NCBI RefSeq assembly: GCF_014655715.1
Contig: NZ_BNBM01000005.1
Span: 186,001-250,000 of the forward strand
Reading direction: 5' to 3'
DNA: 64,000 bases
Source of the DNA: Streptomyces lanatus
GTDB taxonomy: Bacteria; Actinomycetota; Actinomycetes; Streptomycetales; Streptomycetaceae
Both the position numbers and the translations under genes were made by a program. Positions 1 through 7,505 of this stretch are shown here, piece by piece (positions within the stretch are counted from its first letter, which is position 1; each line of letters begins with the position of its first letter). The notes under the pieces were generated by a model. That model did not search any database. It worked only from the letters and a program-made list of their open reading frames with translations, and was not told where the DNA came from.

Positions 1-281
1 CGCCACTTCAGGGTCGAGTTCTCGGCGCTGGACACCAGCTGCTGGGCCAGTTCCCGCTGCGCCGGGGCCGCGAGGCCGGGCGGCAGGCTCGCGATCAGCT
101 CGTCGTCCGCCGACCGCTCCTGCTCGGCGCGCTGCTTGGCGTCCAGGCGGGAGGCCTCCTCCATGACGGAAGCCGGGGGATCGGCCGGGTTGTCGCCGGG
201 GTCGGTCGGGGCGAGGAAGTAGGCGGCCGCGGTGATGACGACGGGGACGGCCGCGAAGAGCAGGATGCCTTTGCGTTTCAC
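1..281 (-). CDS. GH46 chitosanase, N-terminal part (cut by window edge)
   Basis: Only the first 93 codons are present; the gene continues past base 1. It starts at a GTG whose last two bases overlap the TGA of the upstream rhomboid gene (GTGA). The protein begins with a short basic segment and a hydrophobic stretch (about residues 6-24), consistent with a signal peptide or anchor, then a charged Lys/Arg/Glu-rich spacer. The visible end, LVSSAENSTLKW, is very close to the start of the mature Streptomyces GH46 chitosanase, where the Glu of SSAEN is the catalytic acid. The second catalytic residue (Asp, in the motif after IEDIGDG) lies outside the window. The likely role is secreted hydrolysis of chitosan. 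The assignment rests on this one conserved block. Confidence 0.72.
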   Translation of the reverse strand, partial: MKRKGILLFAAVPVVITAAAYFLAPTDPGDNPADPPASVMEEASRLDAKQRAEQERSADDELIASLPPGLAAPAQRELAQQLVSSAENSTLKW

Positions 282-1315
282 TGCGCCAGTCCTCCGCCCG
301 TCAGATCCGAGACCCTGGCGAACGCGACCGCCGCCAGCAGCACCAGCACACCCACGCAGGCGGCCGCCTGGATCAGGGTCTGGCGCGGGCCGCGCGGGGC
401 GTACGCGTAGGCGAACGTCACCGCCGCACCGGTCAGCAGTCCGCCGAGGTGGCCCTGCCAGGAGGTGAGGCCCGCGGACAGCAGCAGCCAGAGGAGCAGG
501 AACACCATGAACCGGTTGACGGACCGCATGTCCGCGCCGACCCGGCGGGCCAGCACGTAGTACGCGGCGCCCAGGCCGAAGATCGCGCCCGACGCGCCGA
601 CCGACTCCACATTCACATCGCTGAGCAGCAGCTCGAACACCGAGCCGCCCAGGGTCGCCAGCAGATAGAGGGCGATGTACCGGAGCCGGCCCAGCATGGG
701 CTCCACGACCCGGCCGAGCTGCCACAGCGACAGCATGTTCATCACGATGTGCAGCAGCCCGAAGGTGCCCTCCGTCGGCGGCAGATGCAGGAAACCGCCG
801 GTGAGCAACCGCTCCCACTGCCCGGCGACGAGGCCCTCGGCATGGAAGTCGGACGGGTACCCGGACTGGTAGACGTAATAGCCGCCGTCCGGCCCGACCA
901 GCCGGGCGCTGAGCATCGCGAACCGGTCCAGGATCTCCGGGCGCACCACCTCGGCCACATAGGCCAGCACGTTGAGCCCGATGAGTACCGATGTCACCAG
1001 CGGTGTCGCGGCGATCCGCCCGCCGACGACGGTCCGTGCCTGCCGCACCGAACGCGCGCCCTCCTTCACGCACTCCACGCACTGGTGGCCGACGGACGCC
1101 TCCCGCATGCAGTCCGGGCAGATGTACCGGTCGCAGCGGGTGCAGCGGACGTGCGACTCGACCTTGGGGTGGCGGTAGCAGGTCGTGACGTCTGGCTGGA
1201 CGGACTCGGACTGGACGGACTCGGACCTGGTGGACTCGGGCTCCACTGCCGGCTCCTCGGGGGACTGGACGAACGGTGAGCCGGTGGGGACGGCGGCGAA
1301 CAAAATATCGAACAC
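278..1315 (-). CDS. Rhomboid-family intramembrane serine protease with N-terminal zinc-finger segment
   Basis: A 345-residue membrane protein. Residues about 45-90 hold a B-box-like zinc module (CYRHPK..., CTRCDRYICPDC, CVECV), followed by six to seven hydrophobic helices. The rhomboid catalytic serine sits in GASGAIFG and the catalytic histidine in GHLGGLLTG near the C terminus, so both active-site residues are present. Such proteins cleave transmembrane segments within the membrane. The cytosolic zinc module plus rhomboid core is a common actinobacterial arrangement. The gene ends in a 4-base overlap with the chitosanase gene and is divergent from the VWA gene. The substrate is unknown. A start downstream of the annotated Met cannot be excluded, because residues 1-40 are low-complexity Ser/Glu/Gln. 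Confidence 0.9.
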   Translation of the reverse strand: MFDILFAAVPTGSPFVQSPEEPAVEPESTRSESVQSESVQPDVTTCYRHPKVESHVRCTRCDRYICPDCMREASVGHQCVECVKEGARSVRQARTVVGGRIAATPLVTSVLIGLNVLAYVAEVVRPEILDRFAMLSARLVGPDGGYYVYQSGYPSDFHAEGLVAGQWERLLTGGFLHLPPTEGTFGLLHIVMNMLSLWQLGRVVEPMLGRLRYIALYLLATLGGSVFELLLSDVNVESVGASGAIFGLGAAYYVLARRVGADMRSVNRFMVFLLLWLLLSAGLTSWQGHLGGLLTGAAVTFAYAYAPRGPRQTLIQAAACVGVLVLLAAVAFARVSDLTGGGLAQ

Positions 1316-1392
1316 CTGTGGGCGGAGGGAGAGGCGGGGCCCACGGTGTCGTAATCTCGGCAGCCAGTGTGACGCGCGAGGGGGAGAAGCAT

Positions 1393-2118
1393 ATGGCGGC
1401 GATCAGTCTGAGCAAGGTGGAGGAGACCGCGCCCGCGCTGGTCAGCCTGTACAAGAGCGCCGGTGCGTCGCTGCACCGCAATGGGCTGGACGGGGTGCGG
1501 GCCGCGGTCTATCTGGTGGTCGACTACTCCGGCTCGATGAAGCCGTACTACAAGGACGGCAGCGTGCAGGCGCTCGCCGACCGGGTCCTCGGGATGTCGG
1601 CCCACTTCGACGACGACGGGACCGTGCCGGTCGTCTTCTTCTCCACCGATGTCGACGCCGTCACCGAAATCGCGCTGGCCGACCACCGGGGGCGGATCGA
1701 GCGGATCGCGGCCGGGCTCGGGCACATGGGCAAGACCAGCTACCACCTGGCGATGGACGCTGTCATCGACCACTATCTGGACAGCGGCTCACGGGACCCG
1801 GCCCTGGTGGTGTTCCAGACCGACGGCGGTCCGATCAACAAGCTCGCCGCGGAACGCTACCTGTGCAAGGCGGCCCCGCTCCCGCTGTTCTGGCAGTTCA
1901 TCGGGTTCGGCGACCCGGCCAGCAAGCAGTTCGACTTCCTGCGCAAGCTCGACGAGCTGGCGGTACCGGACAAACGGGTGATCGACAACGCCGGGTTCTT
2001 CCACGCCGGTTCGAACCCGGGCAAGGTCTCCGACGCCGAGCTCTACGACCGTCTCGTCGAGGAGTTCCCGAAGTGGCTGGTGGCGGCGCGGGCCCAGGGG
2101 ATCGTACGGCCGCACTGA
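1393..2118 (+). CDS. von Willebrand factor A domain protein (TerF/TerY-like)
   Basis: A 241-residue soluble protein made almost entirely of a VWA fold. A metal-ion-dependent adhesion site is visible as DYSGSM (DxSxS) near residue 45, with a downstream conserved Thr region (GKTSYHLAMD) and the Asp of FQTDGG. The family is related to the VWA parts of tellurium/stress-resistance (Ter) proteins and typically acts in metal-dependent protein-protein interactions in the cytoplasm. I chose the ATG at 1393 because it follows a purine-rich ribosome site (gagggggagaag). In-frame translation upstream of it runs into the divergent rhomboid promoter. No other ter genes are nearby, so the cellular role is open. 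Confidence 0.85.
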   Translation: MAAISLSKVEETAPALVSLYKSAGASLHRNGLDGVRAAVYLVVDYSGSMKPYYKDGSVQALADRVLGMSAHFDDDGTVPVVFFSTDVDAVTEIALADHRGRIERIAAGLGHMGKTSYHLAMDAVIDHYLDSGSRDPALVVFQTDGGPINKLAAERYLCKAAPLPLFWQFIGFGDPASKQFDFLRKLDELAVPDKRVIDNAGFFHAGSNPGKVSDAELYDRLVEEFPKWLVAARAQGIVRPH

Positions 2119-2200
2119 TCGGCGAGCCGGGCTGTTCGCCCCGTTGGCGCGGCCCATGAGGCCGTGTCACCCTGTGGTTGATCCGACGGGGAGGCGACGT

Positions 2201-3850
2201 ATGGACGGCGCACGATCGGGGCACGACGGGACGAACGCGAGGCGGCCTGCCCCGCCCGGCAAGGGCGAGCGGGTCGCCGACTGGGCCGACGGACGCCTCG
2301 GCATCTACGCCCTGGCCAAGGCCAACATGCGCAAGGTCTTCCCGGACCACTGGTCCTTCATGCTGGGCGAGGTCTGCCTCTACAGCTTCCTCGTGCTGAT
2401 CCTGACCGGCGTCTACCTCACCCTGTTCTTCGACCCCAGCACCAACGAGGTCGTCTACAACGGCACCTACGAGCCCCTCAACGGCGTACTGATGACCAGG
2501 GCCTACGAGTCCACCCTCGACATCAGCTTCGATGTGCGCGGCGGGCTGCTCATCCGGCAGATCCACCACTGGGCGGCGCTGGTCTTCGTCACCGGCATGC
2601 TCGTGCACATGATGCGGGTGTTCTTCACCGGCGCCTTCCGCAAGCCGCGCGAGCTGAACTGGGTGTTCGGCTGGACCCTGCTGATGCTCGGCATCATCAC
2701 CGGCCTGACCGGCTACTCCCTCCCCGACGATCTGCTGTCCGGCACCGGCCTGCGGTTCGCGTACGGCGCGATCCTGTCCATCCCGATCGTGGGCACCTAT
2801 GTGGCGTTCTTCCTCTTCGGCGGGGAGTTCCCCGGGGAGGACTTCATCGCCCGGCTGTACCCGGTCCACATCCTGCTGCTGCCCGGGATCATGCTCGGTC
2901 TGGTGGTCGCCCATCTGATCCTGGTCTTCTACCACAAGCACACCCAGTACCCCGGCCCCGGCCGGGACCAGAAGACGGTCGTCGGCATGCCCTTCCTGCC
3001 GGTGTACATGGCCAAGGCGGGCGGCTTCTTCTTCCTGGTCTTCGGAGTGCTGGCGTTCATGGGCGGCGTCGCCAGCATCAACCCGGTGTGGGCGTTCGGG
3101 CCCTACCGCCCCGACCTGGTGACGACGGGTGCCCAGCCCGACTGGTACCTGGGCTTCTCCGAGGGACTGATCCGGGTGATGCCGGGATGGGAGATCAACT
3201 TCTGGGGCCACACCCTGGAACCGGGTGTCTTCATCCCCTTCATGCTCTTCCCGCTGATCCTGCTCGCGATCGGCCTGTACCCCTTCCTGGAGGCATGGGT
3301 CACCGGCGACAAACGCGAGCACCACATCCTGGACCGGCCGCGCAACATGCCGGTGCGCACCGGGCTCGGCGCGGCCTGGCTGAGTCTGTACGCGGTGCTG
3401 CTGATCGGCGGCGGCAACGACATCGTGGCCACCCATCTGCATCTGTCCATCAACTCGATCACCTGGTTCGTGCGTATCGCGTTCTTCGTCGCGCCGGTCC
3501 TCACCTACTTCGTGACCAAACGCATCTGTCTCGGGCTGCAACGCCGGGACCGGGCGAAGGTGCTGCACGGCAGGGAGACCGGCACCATCAAGCGCCTGCC
3601 GCACGGCGAGTACATCGAGGTCCACGAGCCCCTCAGCCAGGACGCGCTGTTCACCCTCACCCAGCACGAGGAGCATCCGCCGTACGAGATCGGCGACCTC
3701 GTCGACACCAATGGCGTACGGCGCCGGGTCACCGCCTCCCAGCGGGTACGGGCCCGGCTGGCGCAGGCGATGTTCGGGCCCCGGTCGCGGATCCCCAAGC
3801 CGACCGTCGAGGAGTACCGCGAGGTCACCAGCGGCGATCACCACCACTGA
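2201..3850 (+). CDS. Cytochrome b subunit of a bc1-type menaquinol:cytochrome c oxidoreductase (QcrB paralogue)
   Basis: A 549-residue polytopic membrane protein with the QcrB layout: an N-terminal segment (WADGRLGIYALAKANMRKVFPDHWSFMLGE), eight or more transmembrane helices, heme-ligand histidine pairs in helices B and D (QIHHWAALVF...LVHMMR; YPVHILLLPG...VVAHLILVFYH), a PDWY variant of the quinol-site PEWY motif, and a C-terminal cytosolic tail with HHH. It starts at the ATG preceded by gaggcgacgt. In actinobacteria qcrB normally sits in qcrCAB next to cta genes. Here no qcrC, qcrA or oxidase gene is adjacent, so this looks like an orphan second copy. It overlaps the convergent acyl-CoA dehydrogenase gene by 26 bases. 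Confidence 0.92.
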   Translation: MDGARSGHDGTNARRPAPPGKGERVADWADGRLGIYALAKANMRKVFPDHWSFMLGEVCLYSFLVLILTGVYLTLFFDPSTNEVVYNGTYEPLNGVLMTRAYESTLDISFDVRGGLLIRQIHHWAALVFVTGMLVHMMRVFFTGAFRKPRELNWVFGWTLLMLGIITGLTGYSLPDDLLSGTGLRFAYGAILSIPIVGTYVAFFLFGGEFPGEDFIARLYPVHILLLPGIMLGLVVAHLILVFYHKHTQYPGPGRDQKTVVGMPFLPVYMAKAGGFFFLVFGVLAFMGGVASINPVWAFGPYRPDLVTTGAQPDWYLGFSEGLIRVMPGWEINFWGHTLEPGVFIPFMLFPLILLAIGLYPFLEAWVTGDKREHHILDRPRNMPVRTGLGAAWLSLYAVLLIGGGNDIVATHLHLSINSITWFVRIAFFVAPVLTYFVTKRICLGLQRRDRAKVLHGRETGTIKRLPHGEYIEVHEPLSQDALFTLTQHEEHPPYEIGDLVDTNGVRRRVTASQRVRARLAQAMFGPRSRIPKPTVEEYREVTSGDHHH

Positions 3851-4880
3851 GCACCGCCCCACGGCATACGTCCGGACTGCCCCAGGCGGTGCGCAGCGCG
3901 CGGGCCTTGGTCAGCCACAGCGACAGGTCGTACTCCGCCGTGTATCCGATCGCGCCGTGCAACTGGAGTGCGCTACGGGCGGTGGCGTACGCGGCCTCGC
4001 AGGCGGCGACCTTGGCGGCGGCGACATCGGCCGGCGCCATGGTGAGCGCGGCGCCGAACACCAGGGGCCGGGCGAACTCCAGGGCGATCTTCGCATCGGC
4101 CAGACGATGCTTGACGGTCTGGAAGGAACCTATGGGCACGCCGAACTGGGTGCGCTGTCTGACGTAGGCGACGGTCCTGTCGAGGAGGGCGAGTCCGACG
4201 CCGAGGGCCTGGGCGGCGGTGGTGAGACGGGCCAGGGCGAGGGCAGGGGCGTGGGCGGTGGGCGGGGCGGAGTCGAGGAGTTCGCCACCGGGAGCGAGGG
4301 GGGTGAGGCGGCGGGCCGGGTCCAGGGACGGGCGTACGGGGCCATGGCCGGGGGAGAGGTACAGGCCGTGGGGGGTGAGCGCGAGGCGGGTGGTGGCCGC
4401 GTCGCCGTCCAGCGCGTATGGGGCCGTCGGGTTGTCGTCCGGCGTGTGCGGGGCCGTCGGGTTATGGTCCGGCGCGTGCGGCGCCGCCGGTGTCGAGGGC
4501 GTCGCCGTCCACGCCAGCGTCGTCATGGTCTCGCCGGTCGCCAGCGCCGGCAGGAGCCGCTTGGCCGGGCCGGGGTCGGGGAGACCGGCGAGCAGCGCCG
4601 CCGCCGTGACCGTCTCCACCAGTGGGCCCGGAACGGCATGGCGGCCCAACTCCAGGAAGGCAACGGCGAGTTCGACGGGCCGGCTGCCCAGCCCTTCGTA
4701 TGCCTCGGGCACCGCCAGCGAGAACACCCCCGCCTCCGCGATACGGGCCCACAGCGCCCGGCCCCTCGCATGCTCGCCCCGGCTCCACTCCCGCACGGCC
4801 GCCGGTGTGTCCGCCGCCGTCAGCATCGCGTCCAGGGAGTCGGCGAAGGCCCGCTGCTCGGCGTCGAGGAGGAACCTCAT
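3825..4880 (-). CDS. Acyl-CoA dehydrogenase, beta (non-catalytic) type subunit, FadE32/FadE33-like
   Basis: A 351-residue member of the acyl-CoA dehydrogenase superfamily. The FAD-contact segment RTQFGVPIGSFQTVKH and the C-terminal LHGAIGYTAEYDLSLWL are clear. At the position of the catalytic Glu it has ALARLTTAA, with no acidic residue, as in the non-catalytic partners of mycobacterial alpha2beta2 steroid acyl-CoA dehydrogenases. It overlaps the preceding dehydrogenase gene by 4 bases (ATGA), so the two are probably translationally coupled and form a heteromer. Residues about 134-155 contain a Pro/His/Asp-rich tandem repeat encoded by a 30-base duplication, unusual for the family. Inferred role: FAD-dependent alpha,beta-desaturation of a steroid-derived acyl-CoA. 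Confidence 0.83.
   Translation of the reverse strand: MRFLLDAEQRAFADSLDAMLTAADTPAAVREWSRGEHARGRALWARIAEAGVFSLAVPEAYEGLGSRPVELAVAFLELGRHAVPGPLVETVTAAALLAGLPDPGPAKRLLPALATGETMTTLAWTATPSTPAAPHAPDHNPTAPHTPDDNPTAPYALDGDAATTRLALTPHGLYLSPGHGPVRPSLDPARRLTPLAPGGELLDSAPPTAHAPALALARLTTAAQALGVGLALLDRTVAYVRQRTQFGVPIGSFQTVKHRLADAKIALEFARPLVFGAALTMAPADVAAAKVAACEAAYATARSALQLHGAIGYTAEYDLSLWLTKARALRTAWGSPDVCRGAVLSGGDRRW
4421..4480. repeat. 30-bp tandem duplication inside the acyl-CoA dehydrogenase beta gene
   Basis: Two adjacent 30-base units (4421-4450 and 4451-4480), each beginning GGGCCGTCGGGTT, differ at only a few positions. They encode two near-identical ten-residue Pro/Thr/His/Asp units in a loop between the N-terminal and middle domains. 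The length is a multiple of three, so the frame is kept. Confidence 0.85.
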
Positions 4881-6028
4881 GAGCGCCGCCCCTTCGGCAG
4901 GCCGAGCAGCCGCTCGGCGATGATGTCCCGCTGGATCTCGTTCGTCCCCGCGTAGATGGGACCGGCCAGCGCGAAGACATACCGCTCGGACCAGTCGGTG
5001 TCGGCCAGCTCGCCGTCGGCGCCCAGCAGATCGAGGGCCGTCTCATGCAGCGCGATGTCGTAGTCCGACCAGAAGACCTTGTTGAGGCTGGACTCCGGGC
5101 CGATCGACTCGCCGTCGAGGAAGCGGGAGGCGGCGGCGAAGGTGAACAGCTGGTAGGCACGGGCGCCGATCAGGGCGTCGGCGACGCGATCGCGCGTGCT
5201 CGGCGGACTGCCCTGCGACTGCCAGAGGCTGTGCAGCCGGTCGGCGCTCGCCAGGAAGCGGCCCGGTGAGCGCAGCATCAGCCCCCGCTCATTGCCCGCC
5301 GTCGACATCGCGATCCGCCAGCCCTGCCCCGGCTCACCGATCACGTCCTCGTCCGGCACGAACACCTCGTCCAGGAAGAGCTCGGCGAAGGCGGGCTTGC
5401 CGTCGAGGCGGGCGATGGGACGGACCGTGACCCCGGGCGCGCGCAGGTCGAACATCAGGTAGGTCAGGCCCTGATGGGGCTTCGGGGCATCCGGGTCGGT
5501 GCGGAACAGGCCGAACGCGCGGTCGGCGAACGCGGCGCGCGAGGACCAGGTCTTCTGGCCGGACAGCAGCCAGCCCTCGTCCGTGCGCACCGCCCTCGAC
5601 CTGAGCGAGGCCAGGTCCGAACCCGCCTCCGGCTCCGACCACGCCTGCGCCCAGACCACCTCGCCGGTCGACATGGACGGCAGCACGCGTGCGCGCTGCT
5701 CCTCGGTGCCGTGGTCGAAGAGGGTCGCGGCCAGGAGGCTGACGCCGTTCTGACCGACACGGCCCGGTGCGCCCGCCGCGTAGTACTCCTCCTCGAACAG
5801 CAGCCACCGCATGAGGGAGGCGTCCCGACCGCCGTAAGCCGTCGGCCAGTTCACCACCGACCAGCGGTCCGCGGCCAGCTCGGCCTCCCACGCCCGGTGG
5901 GCCGCGAAGCCCTCCTCGGTCTCCAGGGAGGGGAGCGGATCGGGCGGCACATGTGCCTGGAGCCAGGCGCGGGCCTCGGCGCGGAACGCCTCGTCGGCCG
6001 CAGTGTGCGTGAGGTCCACCGTCACCAT
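4877..6028 (-). CDS. Acyl-CoA dehydrogenase, alpha (catalytic) type subunit, FadE31/FadE30-like
   Basis: A 383-residue acyl-CoA dehydrogenase of normal length. FAD/substrate signatures include AQAWSEPEAGSDLAS, SGQKTWSSRA and the C-terminal IYAGTNEIQRDIIAERLLG. The usual YEGT catalytic Glu position is Ala. A Glu at residue 247 (GNERGLMLR) lies where long-chain, isovaleryl and mycobacterial steroid dehydrogenases carry their base, so this subunit should be catalytic. It is the first gene of a two-gene minus-strand operon and starts 6 bases from a KstR2-type operator (6034-6049), opposite the SDR gene at 6067. In Mycobacterium the equivalent position holds fadE31-fadE32-fadE33. FadE30 remains a possible orthologue. 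It should act on a HIP-pathway CoA ester. Confidence 0.87.
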   Translation of the reverse strand: MVTVDLTHTAADEAFRAEARAWLQAHVPPDPLPSLETEEGFAAHRAWEAELAADRWSVVNWPTAYGGRDASLMRWLLFEEEYYAAGAPGRVGQNGVSLLAATLFDHGTEEQRARVLPSMSTGEVVWAQAWSEPEAGSDLASLRSRAVRTDEGWLLSGQKTWSSRAAFADRAFGLFRTDPDAPKPHQGLTYLMFDLRAPGVTVRPIARLDGKPAFAELFLDEVFVPDEDVIGEPGQGWRIAMSTAGNERGLMLRSPGRFLASADRLHSLWQSQGSPPSTRDRVADALIGARAYQLFTFAAASRFLDGESIGPESSLNKVFWSDYDIALHETALDLLGADGELADTDWSERYVFALAGPIYAGTNEIQRDIIAERLLGLPKGRRS

Positions 6029-6033
6029 CCTTC

Positions 6034-6049
6034 CCTAACAAGTGTTTGG
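6034..6049. promoter_or_regulatory. KstR2-type operator in the fadE / SDR-kstR2 divergent promoter
   Basis: The 16-mer CCTAACAAGTGTTTGG is a near-perfect inverted repeat (CC[T/A]AACA NN TGTTTGG). It fits the mycobacterial KstR2 consensus AnCAAGnnCTTGnT, as I recall it, at nine of ten fixed positions. A 15/16 match in reverse orientation lies at 12092-12107. It occupies the 38-base gap between the two divergent starts. A -10-like TAGGTT at 6050-6055 suggests that the SDR transcript at 6067 is leaderless and directly blocked by a bound repressor. Confidence 0.7.
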
Positions 6050-6066
6050 TAGGTTAGCGTGCTGCT

Positions 6067-6852
6067 ATGACAAACGTCGAGGTGCTGCCGTACGTTCCCG
6101 GGCACGGGCTGCTCCGCGGACGAACCGCCGTCATCACCGCGGCGGCCGGTGCCGGCATCGGCGGGGCGACCGCGCGTCGCTTCCTTGAGGAGGGCGCGCG
6201 GGTGCTGATCAGCGACGCGCACGCGCGGCGGCTGAAGGAGCACGAGGCGGAGCTGGCCCGGGAGTTCGAGGGCGCGGTGACATCGGCGGTCTGCGATGTC
6301 ACCGACGAGGCCCAGGTGCGGACGCTGTTCGACACCGCCGTACGGGAGCACGGCCGACTCGATGTCGTCGTCAACAACGCGGGCCTCGGCGGGACTTCAC
6401 CCCTCGTCGACATGACCGACGAGCAGTGGTCGAAGGTCCTGGACGTGACGCTGAACGGCACGTTCCGGTGCACCCGGGCCGCCCTGCGCCTCATGCGCGA
6501 CACCGGCGGTGGCGTGATCGTGAACAACGCCTCCGTCGTCGGCTGGCGAGCCCAGGCCGGACAGGCGCACTACGCGGCCGCCAAGGCGGGCGTGATGGCG
6601 CTGACCAGGTGCGCGGCGATCGAGGCGGCCGAGTACGGGGTGCGGGTCAACGCGGTGTCGCCGAGCCTCGCCATGCACCCGCACCTGGCGAAGGTGACCA
6701 CCCCCGAACTGCTGGAGGAACTGACCGCACGCGAGGCCTTCGGGCGCCACGCCGAGCCCTGGGAGGTGGCCAACGTGATCGTCTTCCTCGCGTCGGACTA
6801 CTCCTCGTACATGACCGGAGAGATCGTCTCCGTCAGCAGCCAGCACGCCTAG
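6067..6852 (+). CDS. ipdF: Short-chain dehydrogenase/reductase, IpdF-like
   Basis: A 261-residue classical SDR. The nucleotide-binding loop is TAAAGAGIGGA, a variant of TGxxxGxG, followed by NNAGLGG, the catalytic Ser in NNASVVG and the catalytic YAAAK. It heads the plus-strand unit SDR - TetR - thiolase, in the same order as Rv3559c (ipdF) - kstR2 - fadA6 in Mycobacterium tuberculosis. IpdF oxidises a hydroxyl on the CoA-bound steroid C/D-ring fragment. Neighbourhood and family suggest the same role here, but SDR sequence alone does not fix the substrate. No ribosome site is visible before the ATG, in line with leaderless translation from the operator-overlapping promoter. Confidence 0.78.
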   Translation: MTNVEVLPYVPGHGLLRGRTAVITAAAGAGIGGATARRFLEEGARVLISDAHARRLKEHEAELAREFEGAVTSAVCDVTDEAQVRTLFDTAVREHGRLDVVVNNAGLGGTSPLVDMTDEQWSKVLDVTLNGTFRCTRAALRLMRDTGGGVIVNNASVVGWRAQAGQAHYAAAKAGVMALTRCAAIEAAEYGVRVNAVSPSLAMHPHLAKVTTPELLEELTAREAFGRHAEPWEVANVIVFLASDYSSYMTGEIVSVSSQHA

Positions 6853-6867
6853 GACCACAATGGAACC

Positions 6868-7479
6868 GTGCCGACCAAGAAGAAGCCCCAGGTGACCGCC
6901 GCTGCCGCCCGGCGCCGTGAACTCCTCGAAACCGCCGCCGAGGTGTTCGCCGAGCAGGGCTACAACGCCACCACCGTACGCAAGATCGCCGACCACGCGG
7001 GCATGCTCGCGGGCAGCCTCTACTACCACTTCGACTCCAAGGAGTCGATGCTCGAAGAGATCCTGCGGACCTTCCTCGACGAGCTGTGGAGCGGCTACGA
7101 CACCGTCCTGGAGGCCGAGAAGGGCCCGCGCGAGACGCTGGAGGCCCTGGTCACCGAGTCGTTCCGGGAGATCGACCGGCACCGGGCCGCCGTCGCGATC
7201 TACCAGAAGGAGAACCGGCAGCTCGTCGCGCAGGAGCGGTTCTCGTTCCTCGCCGAGTCGCAGCGCAAGTTCGAGAAGGCGTGGCTGTCCACGCTGGAGC
7301 GCGGGGTCGCGGCCGGGGTGTTCCGGGCCGACCTCGATGTCCGGCTCACCTACCGGTTCGTCCGCGACACGGTGTGGGTCGCCGCGTCCTGGTACCGGCC
7401 CGGCGGACAGCACAGCCCCGAGGAGATCGCCCGGCAGTACCTGTCGATGGTGCTGGACGGGATCGCCCTACGCACGTAA
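6868..7479 (+). CDS. kstR2: TetR-family repressor, KstR2-like
   Basis: A 203-residue regulator that begins at a GTG 15 bases after the SDR stop. The N-terminal helix-turn-helix (ELLETAAEVFAEQGYNATTV, then IADHAGMLAGSLYYHF) is of TetR type. The ligand domain shares long blocks with M. tuberculosis KstR2 as I remember it: AVAIYQKENRQL, QERFSF, GVFRADLDVRLTYRFVRDT and SWYRPGG. KstR2 is released from DNA by HIP-CoA. The gene lies inside the operon it presumably represses, between an SDR and a thiolase as in Mycobacterium. Both candidate operators are in this window. It may be an activator or sense another acyl-CoA, but the overall match makes KstR2 the best call. Confidence 0.83.
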   Translation: MPTKKKPQVTAAAARRRELLETAAEVFAEQGYNATTVRKIADHAGMLAGSLYYHFDSKESMLEEILRTFLDELWSGYDTVLEAEKGPRETLEALVTESFREIDRHRAAVAIYQKENRQLVAQERFSFLAESQRKFEKAWLSTLERGVAAGVFRADLDVRLTYRFVRDTVWVAASWYRPGGQHSPEEIARQYLSMVLDGIALRT

Positions 7480-7505
7480 CTCACTGATGAGCATGGGGAG
7501 TTGCC

